From Erythrocercus mccallii (lineage: Eukaryota > Chordata > Aves > Passeriformes > Dicruridae): DNA of 64,000 bases. The notes beneath the pieces are model-generated. The model worked only from the letters and a program-made list of their open reading frames with translations, was not told the origin of the DNA and did no database searches. Shown here in pieces: positions 24,337 through 37,144 of the stretch (position 1 is its first letter; each line of letters opens with the position of its first letter). The position numbers and the translations under genes are program-made. The stretch covers positions 1 to 64,000 of the forward strand of contig VZRG01002954.1 of assembly GCA_013397435.1 (NCBI GenBank). Reading direction: 5' to 3'.

Positions 24337-24511
24337 GATGGGCCCTGGCGCAGCCGCCCCCGGGCAGGACCACGCGGGGCGCGGGGTGGGCGGTATCCTC
24401 TCCCCCGGCCCCTGCACCGGACCCGGGCCGGCCGCGCGGGCGGCGCTCCCCCCTCGCCGTCTGCGCGCCGCCCCCGGGGGGCGGCGGTGAAGGACCTGCC
24501 CGGCACCCCGC

Positions 24512-24519
24512 TATTTATT
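24512..24519 (+). promoter_or_regulatory. TATA-like element before KLF9
   Basis: TATTTATT is an isolated AT-rich octamer in otherwise GC-rich DNA, 141 bp before the KLF9 ATG. If used, transcription would start near 24.54-24.55 kb and give a leader of about 110 nt containing the 24576 uORF. Longer leaders are known for mammalian KLF9, so this may instead lie within the 5' UTR. Confidence 0.35.
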
Positions 24520-24575
24520 CGCCCCCACGCCCCCTTCCTCCTCCGCCCCGCTCTTTCCCGCGCCGCGGGCGGGCC

Positions 24576-24617
24576 ATGGCTGGCGGCGGCGCGGTCGGCC
24601 TGGTGGACGAGCACTGA
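24576..24617 (+). other. Upstream ORF in KLF9 leader, 13 codons
   Basis: GGGCCATGG gives G at -3 and G at +4, a strong initiation context. The frame encodes MAGGGAVGLVDEH and stops at TGA 24615-24617, 42 nt before the KLF9 ATG. A scanning ribosome should meet this AUG first. Translational control through an upstream AUG has been reported for mammalian BTEB1 mRNA, so a regulatory role is plausible. Confidence 0.6.
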
Positions 24618-24659
24618 GGGCGGACGGAGCCCCCCTTGTCGTCGGAGCGCGGCCGCACC

Positions 24660-25128
24660 ATGTCGGCCGTCGCGTACGTGGATTTCGTAGCGGCGCAGTG
24701 CCTGGTCTCCATCTCCAACCGCTCCGCCGTGCCCGAGGCGGCGCGGCTGAAGGTGCCGGGCGAGGGGGAGGCGGCCCGGGAGCTGCGCGACCCCCGCGAC
24801 GCCTGGAAGGACTACTGCGCCCTGCTGGCTATCGCCAAGAGCCTGCTGGAGCTGAACAAGTACCGGCCGCTCTCCGCCCCTTCCGTCTGCAGTGACAGCG
24901 TGGAGAGCCCCGACGAGGACGCGGGCTCCGACAGCGACGCGGCCACCGAGCAGGGCTCCAGCCCGCCCCGCAGCCCTCCGCCGGGGCCGCCCCCCCGCTT
25001 GCGCGCCGCCGGGGCCGCCCCTAAGGGGAAGCTGGCGGCCGAGAAGCGGCACAAGTGTCCCTACAGCGGCTGCGGCAAGGTCTACGGCAAGTCTTCCCAT
25101 CTCAAGGCGCACTACCGGGTGCACACAG
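24660..25128 (+). CDS. KLF9: KLF9 coding exon 1
   Basis: This exon encodes residues 1-156 plus the first base of Gly157: the SIN3-interaction helix, acidic/serine region, proline-rich linker and first zinc finger. It ends at a CACACAG|GTCAGC splice donor; the open frame continuing past 25128 is intron. Codons are extremely GC-rich compared with exon 2, as expected inside the CpG island. Confidence 0.97.
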
Positions 25129-28100
25129 GTCAGCGGTGGCGGAGGGAAGGGGGCGGGAGCGAGCGCTTGTCCTCGGATGAACCCGGCCAGCGGCGCGCGC
25201 GGCATCCGCGCCGCCCTGCCGCGCCGCTCTGGCTTCCGGGCTGGTTCGTGTCTCTCTTTCACGCCCCCCTTTCTTCCCCTGCTCTCCTCCACCTCAGCTC
25301 TAATCGGCGCCCCTTGTCCGGCGGGAGCTGGCGGTCTCCCTGGGCGGGGCTGCGGCAGCGCCCTGCCGCCGCGCCCTGCCCGCCGCCCACCTGCGCTGGC
25401 CGGGAACCGGCCCGGGCTCCGGCGGGCAGTGCAGGCCAGGCGGCAGATGCCGGGGAGCGGAGCGAACTTCGCGTGTCGGGCGCACCTGGGAGGATGGCGG
25501 CGGGGACCGCCGAGTTCGCTTGGGGAGTCAGCGAGGGGAGCACAGGGGTGGCGGGATTCGGGTTTCCTGCCGCTGTAGGCGGACGAGCGCCTGCAGCGGG
25601 TCAGAACTCGGCACCTATTCCGCAAGGGAGGCGAGGGCAGCGCAGTCCCCGCCCGCGCCCCTCTCGCTGCTCCCGCCGTCGAAACCCGCTGACTGGGCCA
25701 CAGAGTTGGCGGTGAACTCTGGACGCCGCGGGGCCATGGCGCCGGAGCAGGGGCTGGCGGGGCTGCCGGCTCGGCTGGCGAAGGGGGGCGGCGGCGGCGT
25801 CGGTGCACCTCTGGGGCTTGCGGACACACCCCCCTTCGGCGGGCTGGATGGACGAACGCGGAAAGCGCGTCACCTAAAGCTGGTGTCAGGCGCATGAGCT
25901 GGCGGTGGAGCACCGGTGGAGCAGACCACTGCCGGCTGCACCGAACTGCCCCGGCGCTGCCCCGCGCCGCGCCCTCGGCCGAGGGGATTGAGGCGCCGTG
26001 CAGGGAGGGCCGACCCCGCTCTTCCCGGTGGCAGCGCCTCCCACTATCGGTTATCGCGATCCAGCTTTGACACGTTCCACAAGGGCTTCATTCATCAAGC
26101 TCTGTGCTCCCATTCCCGGCCCTCGCCCGGGCGCCTTGGAGGGTGTGGCAACATGGAAACCTGGAGATAAAACATATCTGCAGTAGCCTGGCCCCAAGGG
26201 TACAGCAGCTGCAGACTTCTCTGTTCGTTTCTTGGTTTTCGTTTTGGTGGCTTTTTTTGCTTGTTTTTAGACCTTCAGTGCAAGTGATTGAATAAAACCT
26301 TTATAGGTCTGGATTGCTCTTGGGATCGTAGTGGAGTACAGAAGGCTGCTTTAAAAATGTTCTGAATTAAAGGGTTGTGTTCAGGAACAGAAAGGAATGA
26401 ATCAAAAGAGACATACACTGCCAAGACATTTCATGTGCTTCACATCAGTTCTGTCAATGATGGTGTCTTTTGGGTATTGTCTGTTGGTGGTGATGGTTAG
26501 CGGTATAATACAAAATAAGTTGATCACTCAAGGAACGTACTGTCAGGCATTGCTGTAGAATTTGAATATGGATTGGGTAGTATATGACCACATGTGACCT
26601 CCAGCTCAGCTTCTGTTGCTCCAGTTTGCTGGTGTGGCTAGGTGTGCGTGCACTGCAGAGGAAGAGACTTGGTGCTGGTTGCCTGGCGGTGCCCTGCTGG
26701 CAGATCTGCTGGGTGCTTAGCTCAAGAGGCTGGAGAGAAGGGGTAGGATTACTGGATATGGCTCAGCAATGAGCTCTGAGGTTAGACTTTCTCTTTGAGT
26801 TGGGAAAGAGGATGGTAAGTGGTGACCCTGTGCTGGCTTCATTACCAGTGCCAAGGGCTGTTGTGTTACTAGCTCAGAGACTGCAGCTCAGATGTGCTTT
26901 TGGAGGCTGAGTGTAACTGGTACGCTCCAAAATGTCTCATAAGTGGCAAAGAAAACGTTAGTACCATTTCCATTTACTACTCCATGCTCAAATATCCACC
27001 ACAATAAGGGAACCAGAATAGATGTTGGCTGAGACAGCATTCTGTGTGATGACATGTAAATTAATGTACTGTACAACCCACACAGCTTGCTGTAAGTAAG
27101 TAGTGTTATAATAAGTACTGCTGAAGTGGTATGAGGTTTAGCATGTGCTGCTCACAAGTGGGTGGCCTTAGCTCCAAGCATGAGGCGTTTGACTCAGACA
27201 CACTGATGTACTGTCATGGTAGTTCTGTGTGATTAAAATCACTGCAGACATCCAGGAGTAATGACCTTTTGGAGCCTCCTAATGTGAAGTTAATTGTAGC
27301 TAACTGAAATGCTAAACGATACTGATAATGTTATTTATTTTTATAGATTACAACAATTCTTTAGTAACAGTGGGATTCAGTGGGACCTCTGGAGTTATTG
27401 ATAACTATATATTGCAGAATATTAATGGGCCCTCCTTAGTACCATTTTATTTCCTTTTTTCACATGTCTCTCTCATCTGTCATTTTTCACCAGGCCACCA
27501 ACTAAGTTTTTTACTGCAGCATAGCCTTTAGTGGAAGTAGGTGCAGAGCCACCAGTAGAAGCTTCCTGGTCTTAAATTTTTAATATTTAATCCCAGTATT
27601 TCTATCTTGGAGACTATGGCTTAAGGATTTATGTTCACACCTATGCACTTGTGTGTACTCAGAGTTCTCTCATGAATCCTAACAAAGCAAGCTGGAAAGC
27701 TCTGGATCTTTCTGTGTAGTGGTTGGGAATCTAAAAACTCGTGAGTTCATCTTTAATAAGCCTAATGCAAAGTAAGAAACAAAATACCAAATCAAGGTAC
27801 AAGGATAGAAGGCAAAAACTTGATGTTCAGAGGTTAGAGGTCTGTATCTTATTAAACATTCTTTGAACTTGTTGGTTCAAAGGTTCCATATTTCAGATAC
27901 TAAAAATGTCTGTATAACTGTTTGCTTGAAATTTGGGCCTTTGATGATAATGCTAGTTCAGTTTCCAGAAGGCCCGAATTAGCCATCCATCAGAAATTGT
28001 CTTCTGAGCTGATCTTTAACAGAAAAAGATCAGCAGATGGCACATCCCACTTGTGCAAACAGCCCCCTGGCTAGGCCTAGGTGAGACCCAAGCCCTGGAA

Positions 28101-31100
28101 GTGGTACAGAGGTCAGGAAAAGGTGAAGGATCCATCTGACCAAGAAAAAGACAAGCAACAGCAGATATGCAAAGTTACCTTCAAAATGCATGGAATTCTC
28201 TAAATAGGTGGGTTTAGAGGTTTGCTTATGACAGGGGTTGTATAGGGTTATTATTAGCTTCAAGGATGAAGCACAAGGATGGAGCAGGAGGAGCAGCTTA
28301 ATAGAGAGGGATGTACAGGCCAGAGGATTTCCAGGGAAAATGAAGGTATACAAGATCAAACAAACAATCTCAGTCAGAAGGCCAGGCCAGGGAGTGCAGG
28401 GCAAAGGGCAGGGAGAGAAACTGGCAGGAGAAACAAGCTGTACAAAATTCGTGTTTGCTATGATGATGTGAATATAATCCAGTTAAAGGGCACATGACCA
28501 CTGAGACCAAATCTTCTCTGTCCCTCCTTCCTGACCAGGAAGGTACCATGAAAGTAGCTTGTGAGATGCTTCCTCCCACTGGATTCGTAGGTGTTTACTT
28601 GCCTGGGGAAGCTAAGGATTGTTGAGAATTTCGTATATACGTGAGACGCCCTTAATTACGAGTTTAGATGCTCAAAACCCTGATGTGGGAAAAGTTCTCC
28701 CTCTTCAGTTAAGCTTTTCAGCCAGCTGTATCATCATGTACAGTGGATCCAGACAATGCCAAGAGTTTTGTTACACCAGGTAGCTGATGCACTCCTAAGT
28801 GCTCTCAGCATTTGGCTCTCACCAGTGATCGGAAGCAGGGCTTGGGAGAGGTGTGAACCTAAAGGTTGACAGTCTGCACAGGAAGTGGAGGAGCATTTCT
28901 AGTAGAGAGTAAGAACAGGCACTGCAGCTGCCTGTTGCTAGTATCCAGGTATCATGGTGTTGGACCAGCCCCTGTATCAGTTTGGTTCGACTGTACTGCT
29001 TTGTTATTTGTGTTCTAGATTATCTCATTCAACAGACTGTACAGATGCTGGTATGTTGACAGTCCTCTGCTTGCTGAGATCTTTCTTGGTAATTTTGTTT
29101 GAGCATAATCTGAAATTGAGCATTTTAAGACCCTTCTATCCAGCTCATGCCATGTTACTTAGCCAGGTCCTTTAGAATAGGATCCAAGAGCAAAAAGTGG
29201 AGCCAACAACGTGTTTTTTGTTAAATTCAGATTGCCATGTGAAATACCATGGTGAATGAAAATGCCAGATTGCTGGAGTTCTAATGGGCATGTTTCCAGG
29301 TCTTGGGCAAACATGATCCTGACTGGGAGCCTTGCCAGCTGAGTAGGGTAGGCAGAAATCTTCAAGATTAGATTCAAAGTTGTCTGATTCCCAGTTGTCT
29401 TGTTTTCTGATAAAAAAATTAAGATTTTAAGCAGGTATATATGTCACTTGTTCCCACAAGTTCCAGAAAAGTTTATCAACTGAGTCAGCATGACAAAGTT
29501 CACATGTGGAACAGAAGCAGTGAATAGGCATTATGCATAAAAGCACAATTCCTGCTTCCAGATGGATGTATTGAAATTGCAGCTTTAGAGAGTTCTGCGC
29601 ACTGTTTGTGCTGTGGCACTGTGGCATGTGGTGGGTGTCACTGCTCTTGTTAGCCTGTGTTTCTTACAGCACCAGCTGTTAGGATTGCTGCAGGAACTCC
29701 TTTGTTCCTCTTTGTTGGCTGCTGTGTTGTTGTGCACCAAGCTGCTGCTCCTGTGCTTCTGGCCCTGAACAGCTTCCAAGCCTGCAGCTTGGAAGAGAGG
29801 AAGAGCAGGAAGGGGCCAATTTAAGATTAAAGAAACAGTGTCTGAGAGAGTGATGGTAAAGAATAGTTCAGATACTGTTTACATGTGGTAGTGCAGTTCA
29901 CCATGTATTCAGATTATGATGAATGTGCATAGCCTGAGAGCACTCTATAAATACCTTAAACTTGAGGGAAAAATCTGTTGAAACACTGGCTAATAAATTC
30001 AGAGTGAAATAGCAAAAGTTACATTATCTTTCTGAATGCATGTAAAATTGGATTCCTCCTTTCCCTGTCAAAGCTATTTCCTCTTAGCAAGGAAATTTGT
30101 TTATTCATACAGGACAGGAACTTAAACCCAATGTCCTTTGATCCCAGGTAACTGCCCTAAGCACCAGGCTAGGACTTGATCTCTCTCCATTGTTTAGCTA
30201 ATATTCAGGTATTACGGCAAAATGGAGGAAGTTGACATGAAGATAAGCCAGGAAAGGAGAAGATCTAGGAATTAGTCTCGCATATCCAAGAACATACTGC
30301 TGAGGGCTCTCATCTCATCTGCAAAAACATAGGTTTAACTCTCTGGTAAGGTTTGGAAAGATCCTTCCTCTCCCAGGTAGCTTATCTAACTCATATCTCT
30401 CTCTCTGTTTGTGTGTATGGAAGCACAGTGCCTCAGAGAATGCCTTTTGTAACAGTCAAGGAGGTTTGTGCTCTGACAGAGAAGCTGAAAAGGCATCCCT
30501 TGCCTCTGATACTGTGTCACAATGGGATAACAGCCGGACAGTTTTCCTGGAATTTACACTCAGCAGCAGCAGATTGTAGCAGGTGGTTTTGCATCTGGAC
30601 TTTTGAAAGAAATTCAAAACACCTGTATGTCCAAGTAGCTGCTGAGTGGTAGTTTTAAAGATGTCAGGACATCCTAAGTACTTGCTGAAAGCATTTTAAT
30701 ACTTGAACCAGCCTGTTATGTTTAATCCTAAGACCTGGCAGAATAAACCCCTTGCTGGAACCCATCCATCTGTTGCCTAGCCCATTTCTTTGATCTGTTG
30801 TGTGGCTGGATGACCACGGTTTAGGTGTTCCAGAAAGTGTTGGTTTAGGCATATGGTCCCTAACCTCCTCACTGCTGATCTCCCTCTGCACCAGTATTTG
30901 TACTTGGTTGCCATGTGTTTTAATGATCTGATTTGGGAATACCTCAGAAAAGGAAAAGGCTTGCTTGAAAGGCCTCCAACCTGTCTAACCTGAAGATCTA
31001 TCTTCACCAGAATATCTTGCATGTGGACACTGAGTCAAAGTCCAGTGTCCCACAGGAAATTGCTCATTCAGGGTGTGTGGGCCAAATAACTGGGTCGAAA

Positions 31101-34100
31101 AGTGAGAGCTACCTGATACAGCAGATATTCTGTGTATTAAAGCCACCATGAACTGCAGCTCCTAACCTCAGTCATCCACACATAAAGCGGCATTTTGTGG
31201 TCAGAAGGCAGATGACTAATCAGGATACCACTACTACCTGTACTTATGTTAATGAGTCTGCTAATGCCCACTCTGTATTCTTTTTTTCAGAAACCCCTTC
31301 TGCATAAGACTGCAGTGTGGAAAAATCTGAAATGTCCCAGGGTAGGAAGAAAAAGATTTTTTTGTCTGTTCTGAATAAAATAAAGTGGACCTGCCTCAGG
31401 TGATACAAAGTAGCTTGGATATAGAGTTTAAACTTGCACAGAAAGAACAAACTAAATATTTGTCATAGAGGGAGGGGAGAAGGAACAAGTACAAAATGGC
31501 ATGTGTAGCAAGAGGGCTAAGATTAAAAGGATCTGCAAAGACCTTTAGATCCATATGAGATTTAAAGTAAGCCAGAGCTACAGGAGCAGTTCTTTAGACT
31601 GTAGAGAAGACCTGTGATGCACCACTATTAACTTATGCTGAAAATAAACTGTCTCTCACTATGTTTCTAGTGCCACACAGCACAAAGAATGGGAGTCTGC
31701 AGATGCACCTGTTCCTATTACCTATAAATTAGTTTTTCATTCATTTTTTACTTCTGTAAGCTGCCCTGGATATATGTGTATATGCATACTCATCTTCTTT
31801 TTAAAGAAAATTGTTTACCTCTTGTGTCTGTTGTGTTAGGATCCAATCACACATCGTTTCTAATTATCATGATGTATCATTGACCTTTCCTTCATCTTTC
31901 GATAGGAAATCCCATTGCAGACATAACTTAAAAAGTCAGCAGCATACAGCCACTAAGGGGAACAGTGTATAACAACACTGTGTTGATGTTTTATTCTGCT
32001 GTTTCAAGCTTTAGCATTACTACCCCCAAAACTACGGGAGAAAAATCATAAGGATATGCCTTTCCTGAGCTGACACAGAAATCTGTATCTCCAGATGGAG
32101 GCAGCACTGGCTTGCACTGCAGCTCTCTAGGCCACTGCCTGCCCAGCAAGCGTACGAGCTGCAAGACTTGTTTTCTCAGAGGGCTCTTCCACAGACATCT
32201 CTGCCGCTACAAAAAGAAAGCCTGTCAAATAAAGCAAATACAACCACCAGCTTTGTTGAGTGGACAATTATCACATGCCATCAGCCATCTCTGCCTTGCT
32301 TTAAGTGCTTCCTGAGGACACAGTCCATGCCTGCCTTGCATCGGTTGAGACTATCATGAGGTACCATCTCTTTGGGCTGGTGTCATCTGTTATAGCTTTG
32401 TGACCAAGGGGAGCGTTGAATTCCCAGGCTCGGAGATGACCCCTGAGGGCCTGGAAAAGCTTCCCTCCCCCTTATCTCTGCTCTGAGAAGCATGGAGTTT
32501 AATGCATCCAGGTGTCAGGGATTGTGCCTACTTTCCTATAGGCACTTCCAAAGTGGCTGTGACAGCTTCTGCAGGTTTGTATTGCTGATATGGTAAAGCC
32601 ATTCTTCACTACTGTACTTGGGAGCTTGGCAGTGAATGGGAGGCAGTGCAGGTCCAGGTACATCCAAGGGAGCATGGCTACCCATCTCTGCTTGTGATCC
32701 CTGCTGTGTCCCCATCCTCGTGCACAGCAGCATTCCTGTTGGTAGCAAGGCATCTCTGCACCATGCCAGGCTTCCACAGCCTTTGTGTCCTCCCCCAGCT
32801 GAGCCCAGGGTTGATTACCTGCATAGTACCAAAAGCACAGCAAGTGCGGTGATCCTCCAGCAATCCTGAGCAAGCCCTGCCTTTCCCTTAAAGCTTTGTG
32901 GTTATACTGTATAACCTTAGAGTGCTTTCACCTGGCATGTACAATGGATGTTTGGGGTAGCATGGTGGAGGTCATGTTGCTCCTGTCATGTGTCAGAGGG
33001 AATTCCAGAAGCAGGGCTTCTTTTTATCTTCCCACATGAAATTCCAGGAGGATGTGGAGGAGGAGTTCAGTTTCTTAAGGGCTGCTTGAGGTCAGATTTT
33101 AAATGCTACTTTTAGACACTCAGGTTGGATACTACCATGCCTAAAATGTAGGTGCTGCTCCCCAAAGACTGGTGCTTGCTACCCAGCCTAGGCACCTAAC
33201 CTTCCTGTTTACAGTTGGGCACTTCTGCAGACTGAAGAGCTGTCCTGAGGTAGATGGTTGGAAATGTGGTTTATGGGGATGAGGCACGATGCCTCAGTTG
33301 CTCCCACTGCTATGGGGTGTAAGTGCCTGACACAGAGGCATATACTACATGGCCCCACATGTGCAAGATGTATAGCACTCCTACCACACTTCCAAGGGGA
33401 GCAAGAATGCTATTCTGTACCTCCCACTGCCACCTGCCTCCAGAAGCTATGACAGAAACCATGAGATAGATTGCAAAAGAGCATCACAAGTGAAACACTT
33501 GCCTCACATGCCAAGGGCTGGCACTGGGCAAGGGTGACGTTGTGAGGCTTCTGTACAGCTGCCAGTGCTGCTCATTGTGCAGCTCCCATTGTGTAGCATG
33601 GCTGTGGCCTTCATGCACATGTGGTCCTACATATTGTTTTGATTAATTTGTTTTATACAGGTGGTGGTTGCTCAGAAGGTCTCCCAACCATGTCTAAAAG
33701 CATACATCAGGGAGCCAAGAAATGCATTTATAACAAAATAGCCCTGGCTCACAATGTTTGGCAACTCTGCCTCCATCAGGCTCAGGCAGGCAGCTGGCTT
33801 GACTTCCTCGGCTCCATCCTTCTCCCCCGACTAAGACTACCATGGCCATGAGGCAAAGAAGACAAGCACAGTGGCAGCAGCCACAGGGCTGTGCTGTGAC
33901 CTATGCAGCCCCACTCACCCAGCTCAGCTCCATGGCACACTTGGTTGGTATGGAATAGGGCAGCAGCCTATTAAGGAGCACAAATAATTAGGAGCCCAAA
34001 CAGTGAAGCATTATTCAGGGAGGCTTACTAGGGCCTTTCAGGGCCGGTGGTGTAGCTATACCTCAGCTTACCTGGCCTGTCCTTATCCTTCTATGGCCTT

Positions 34101-35602
34101 TCGGATGCCATCAGTGAGTCCCTCCCTGCAACTCTACCGTACTTTCTCCTGATTGTTGCCCTCCTGGCTTCAGGGCTGTTCATTCAAGTCTGTAGCTTTT
34201 TCTCTGCTGTTGCATCTGGGGAGAAGTCCAGGACCCACTTTGTAAATCACTCCTTTTTGATCTGTGAATGTAAACTGAGCTTGCCTATTGTGCCAAACCT
34301 CACAATACCAAGAAATACTGGAGTTCCCGAGTTTCTTTCCAACTCTTCCAAGCTGGAAAACTCCTGGGATAGTTTTTATATTTCATGGTTGACTATAAAT
34401 AGCTGTCTCAGGGCTGCCATTTATATTCCCTTCAGGAAGCTCTGAAGAAAGTAAATTAAAGCATCAAACCTGTAGCAGTGCATGGTGGAAAGCTTTTGTG
34501 TGAACTTAAACACCTTCATTTTCCATCTGTGCTGTATACTAGGGTCAGCCTTGCTGCTCCAGAGGCAGTGTTTCTGCCTGAATGCAAAGCCTGTGCAACC
34601 CATAGAGGTGAACTGTAGAGATGTGGAGTGCTCTTCAATCCTTGCACCCTTGTTTTGTAAAAGCAAAGTTGTGTCATTTAGGTTTAAGGTGTTTGGGTTT
34701 GTTTTTCATCATTATAGCAAACATTTATTCTGATAGAGTATGAATAATGAGGTATTTTTCCTGTCTTCACATCAGCTATCTGAGATTGATACTTGCTGAA
34801 ACACCTTGGATTTCCAGAGGAAGGGCTGAAAGGGGAGCATGGGACTTCCCTCTGCAGGTACAGCAGTTTTGCCCTACATGTTTGCTGAGACTTCACTGTT
34901 CTCCCAATGCGTCCCCACTCAGTTCTTCCTGGGCTGGAATGACTTGTCCTAGATGAAGGATTTGGAGTTTTTTTGCATCATTTTTCATCATCTACAAATA
35001 ATTCAGTAGAATGGAAGTGTCAGGAACAATTCTGGCATACCATTCCCAAGCTACTAATAGTGAGATGAACATGAAAAACATACAGGCACAGGCAGAGCTC
35101 GTTGTTTTGACAATCTTCAGGTCATGTAAGGTTCTCCACCAGAATGTGAGTTTCATGTGTTTGGAGGAGTTTTTTGCTTTTACTAGAGGTGAGACTGAAA
35201 CCTGATGAAGTGAGTTATCAACAACTCCACAGACGTTGGCACCATGGCACGAAACAAAAGCAGCTTTTTTCCCTCAGCAGCATGTTCTCTGCCTCCTCAG
35301 CAAAGCTGGCATGTGCCAATCTGCATTACCCCTGCCCCCCTAAATCTCATTATCCTTTCTTCCCTACAGGTGAGCGACCATTCCCCTGCACGTGGCCTGA
35401 CTGCCTTAAAAAGTTCTCCCGCTCTGACGAGCTCACGAGGCACTACCGAACCCACACTGGTGAGAAACAGTTCCGGTGCCCACTCTGCGAGAAGCGGTTC
35501 ATGCGGAGCGACCACCTGACCAAGCATGCCCGCCGCCATACCGAATTCCACCCCAGCATGATCAAGCGATCTAAAAAGTCCAGCTCCAGCACCTCCTTGT
35601 GA
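24660..35602 (+). CDS. KLF9: KLF9 (BTEB1) Krueppel-like zinc-finger transcription factor, two coding exons
   Basis: This is a nuclear factor that binds GC-box/CACCC DNA and, in known family members, recruits SIN3A through an N-terminal helix. Joining 24660-25128 to 35370-35602 gives 233 residues (the human protein is 244). Residues 5-17 (AYVDFVAAQCLVS) match the SIN3-interaction helix. Residues 72-94 are a Ser/Asp/Glu-rich stretch and 100-113 a proline-rich linker. Three C2H2 fingers follow: C133/C138/H151/H155, C163/C168/H181/H185 and C193/C196/H209/H213, with TGE(R/K) linkers and recognition helices KSSHLKA, RSDELTR and RSDHLTK. The ATG at 24660 has A at -3. The intron falls inside the Gly codon of the first finger linker (phase 1). 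The C-terminus reads KKSSSSTSL, unlike the KKALANAL I recall for mammals. The promoter lies in a CpG island, and hormone (T3, glucocorticoid) induction is known for the family. Identification is very secure; the transcription start is not determined. Confidence 0.98.
25129..35369 (+). other. KLF9: KLF9 intron 1
   Basis: This 10.2-kb phase-1 intron has a GTCAGC donor and TTCCCTACAG acceptor. The first kilobase is CpG-island DNA and the rest is ordinary AT-rich sequence. I see no coding exon, CR1 copy or LTR in it. Short frames here have no recognisable domain. Confidence 0.85.
35370..35602 (+). CDS. KLF9: KLF9 coding exon 2 (zinc fingers 2 and 3, C-terminus)
   Basis: A pyrimidine-rich tract and CTACAG acceptor precede position 35370. 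The first two bases complete Gly157, followed by ERPFPCTWPDC. The exon carries fingers 2 and 3 and the basic tail, and stops at TGA 35600-35602. The fingers match the family sequence I recall with no visible damage. Confidence 0.97.
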
Positions 35603-37119
35603 AGGCAGGGCTGGCCCTGGGGGGAGGAGTGGGGAAGAGGCAGGCTGTGGCGAGGATGCAGGCCATTGTGCCAGAACATGAGCATCCACTGCAGTGCCGG
35701 TCGCCCTCACTGTCCAAGAGCACATGCAGCTGGCATTAAAAAGAAAAAAAAGTACTCAGTATCCCCCTGCCCATCTTCCATCTTGTGGCTCTGCCCTGAG
35801 AACAGTCTGGAACAAGTGGAGGAGGGAAGGGGCAGCCAGCGAGGAGGCAACCACCTCTTCAAATGTAATACGTTGATACTGGTGTACATACATACGACTG
35901 GGCGGTCTGGCCTGTGTCACCACAGTAGCATGACCCCAAAGTCTTTGTGATTGCTGTGTCATGAACATGTTTTGTTGAACAGTGTAATGCTGCTTGTATT
36001 TAGAGTCTGTTGAGTAAAAACACTTTCCGAGTCACATAACTCAGATAAAAACTCCATAGCACATTGTAGAAGTGGGTTTACTTCTGTGTATCTTCTGCGA
36101 TCCTGCACTTAAAGAGACTATTAAGAGAAACATTACATATGTTAGCAATAGTATCTCATTGATATACTGAGATAAGGTGAATTTATACTCAATAACACCC
36201 ATTAAAGTAAATAGGTATTTTTAATTTTTCTTTGTATAAACTATACTTTTGAATATCAGCTGGACTTTTCCAGTAAGAACATGTATGATTCAGGAAGATG
36301 TTTAGAGCAAAAAAGTCCCCATAAAAGAGCTCAGTAATTTTCTGACTGTTTGTGTATTTAGCTGTTATTCACTTACCTGGAAAAATACAACTCAGCCTAG
36401 ATAATGTGGTGGGCATGTGGGAACTGAAGCATATGTCTCTCATATGATCCTATACTTGTCAGTAATACAGTACTGTACTAAAGAAATGCCACTAACAGTG
36501 CTTTATTCTGCTGTGGTTTGTTTGAGTGGGTGCACAAAGCAGCTACCGTCTTTACAAAGTGCTGCTTTTTAAAAGGCTTTTTCTCTTCCTACACTTGCCT
36601 TAAAGATTTATTCTCTTCATAACATGGCCTCACTCCCTTAGAGTCCCAGGGAGTTGTATGTGTTTATGGAGAGAGTAGACCTTTTCTTAAGAGCACTCTG
36701 CTAACGGAAACACCTAAAATTACTGTAAGGAGCACTCTGGAAGGGCTCCTGTATCTCTTGATTGCTCTTTCTCTGGAGTATGGGGGAATACCACAAGCTA
36801 ATTTGAAATACAGAAGGTGTCTTGCAATACTCCTTTGTGATATAAGCTTGTACCTGTGTCATGCACGGCACATCAAGTGCTGATAAAAGCAATGTTAACT
36901 TTTATTTTAAAGCTATTTTTTGATCTTTTGAGCAGAAAGATCACTGAATGAAAACTTTCAGATGTGCTCATTAGTAAATATTTCAAATTTTTATGTTAAA
37001 ACCAGGAAATTTAAGAGGTTATCACTGATATTTTTCCCCTCCCCAGTTGCATAAAGGGGGAGAATTCTGTTTACACATTCATTTTTTTTTTCCAGAAACA
37101 TTCTTCTGTTTCGTTTTTA

Positions 37120-37144
37120 CCCCTTCCTCCAGAAGAGGAAGGGG
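37120..37144 (+). repeat. 10-bp hairpin in KLF9 3' UTR
   Basis: CCCCTTCCTC (37120-37129) pairs perfectly with GAGGAAGGGG (37135-37144) across the loop CAGAA. It would form a stable stem in the KLF9 mRNA. Confidence 0.85.

Larger units (their letters stand above)
24026..24490 (+). other. Possible longer upstream ORF in KLF9 leader
   Basis: ATGs at 24026 and 24338 share one frame that stops at TGA 24488-24490. They matter only if KLF9 transcription begins upstream of them. The frame overlaps promoter-like motifs and has low-complexity Pro/Ala/Gly/Arg composition, so it is at most a leader uORF and not a protein gene. Confidence 0.25.
23450..26150. promoter_or_regulatory. KLF9: CpG island spanning the KLF9 promoter, exon 1 and start of intron 1
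   Basis: Base composition changes sharply near 23.45 kb to very GC-rich, CpG-dense sequence and returns to AT-rich near 26.15 kb. KLF9 exon 1 sits in the middle. GC boxes, three inverted CCAAT boxes, a CRE-like site and a TATA-like stretch lie upstream of the ATG. Long open frames on both strands here, including one of 620 codons on the - strand, reflect the scarcity of stop codons in GC-rich DNA rather than genes. Confidence 0.9.

Noticed and set aside
23756..24490. 244-codon + strand open frame before KLF9 as a separate protein
   Set aside because: It overlaps promoter motifs, has GC-driven composition and no recognisable domain. Its ATG-initiated part is kept only as a possible uORF.
24051..25913. 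620-codon open frame on the - strand across KLF9 exon 1
   Set aside because: It is antisense to a proven coding exon in a CpG island, where stop codons are rare. The product is low-complexity Arg/Pro/Ala/Gly with no domain.
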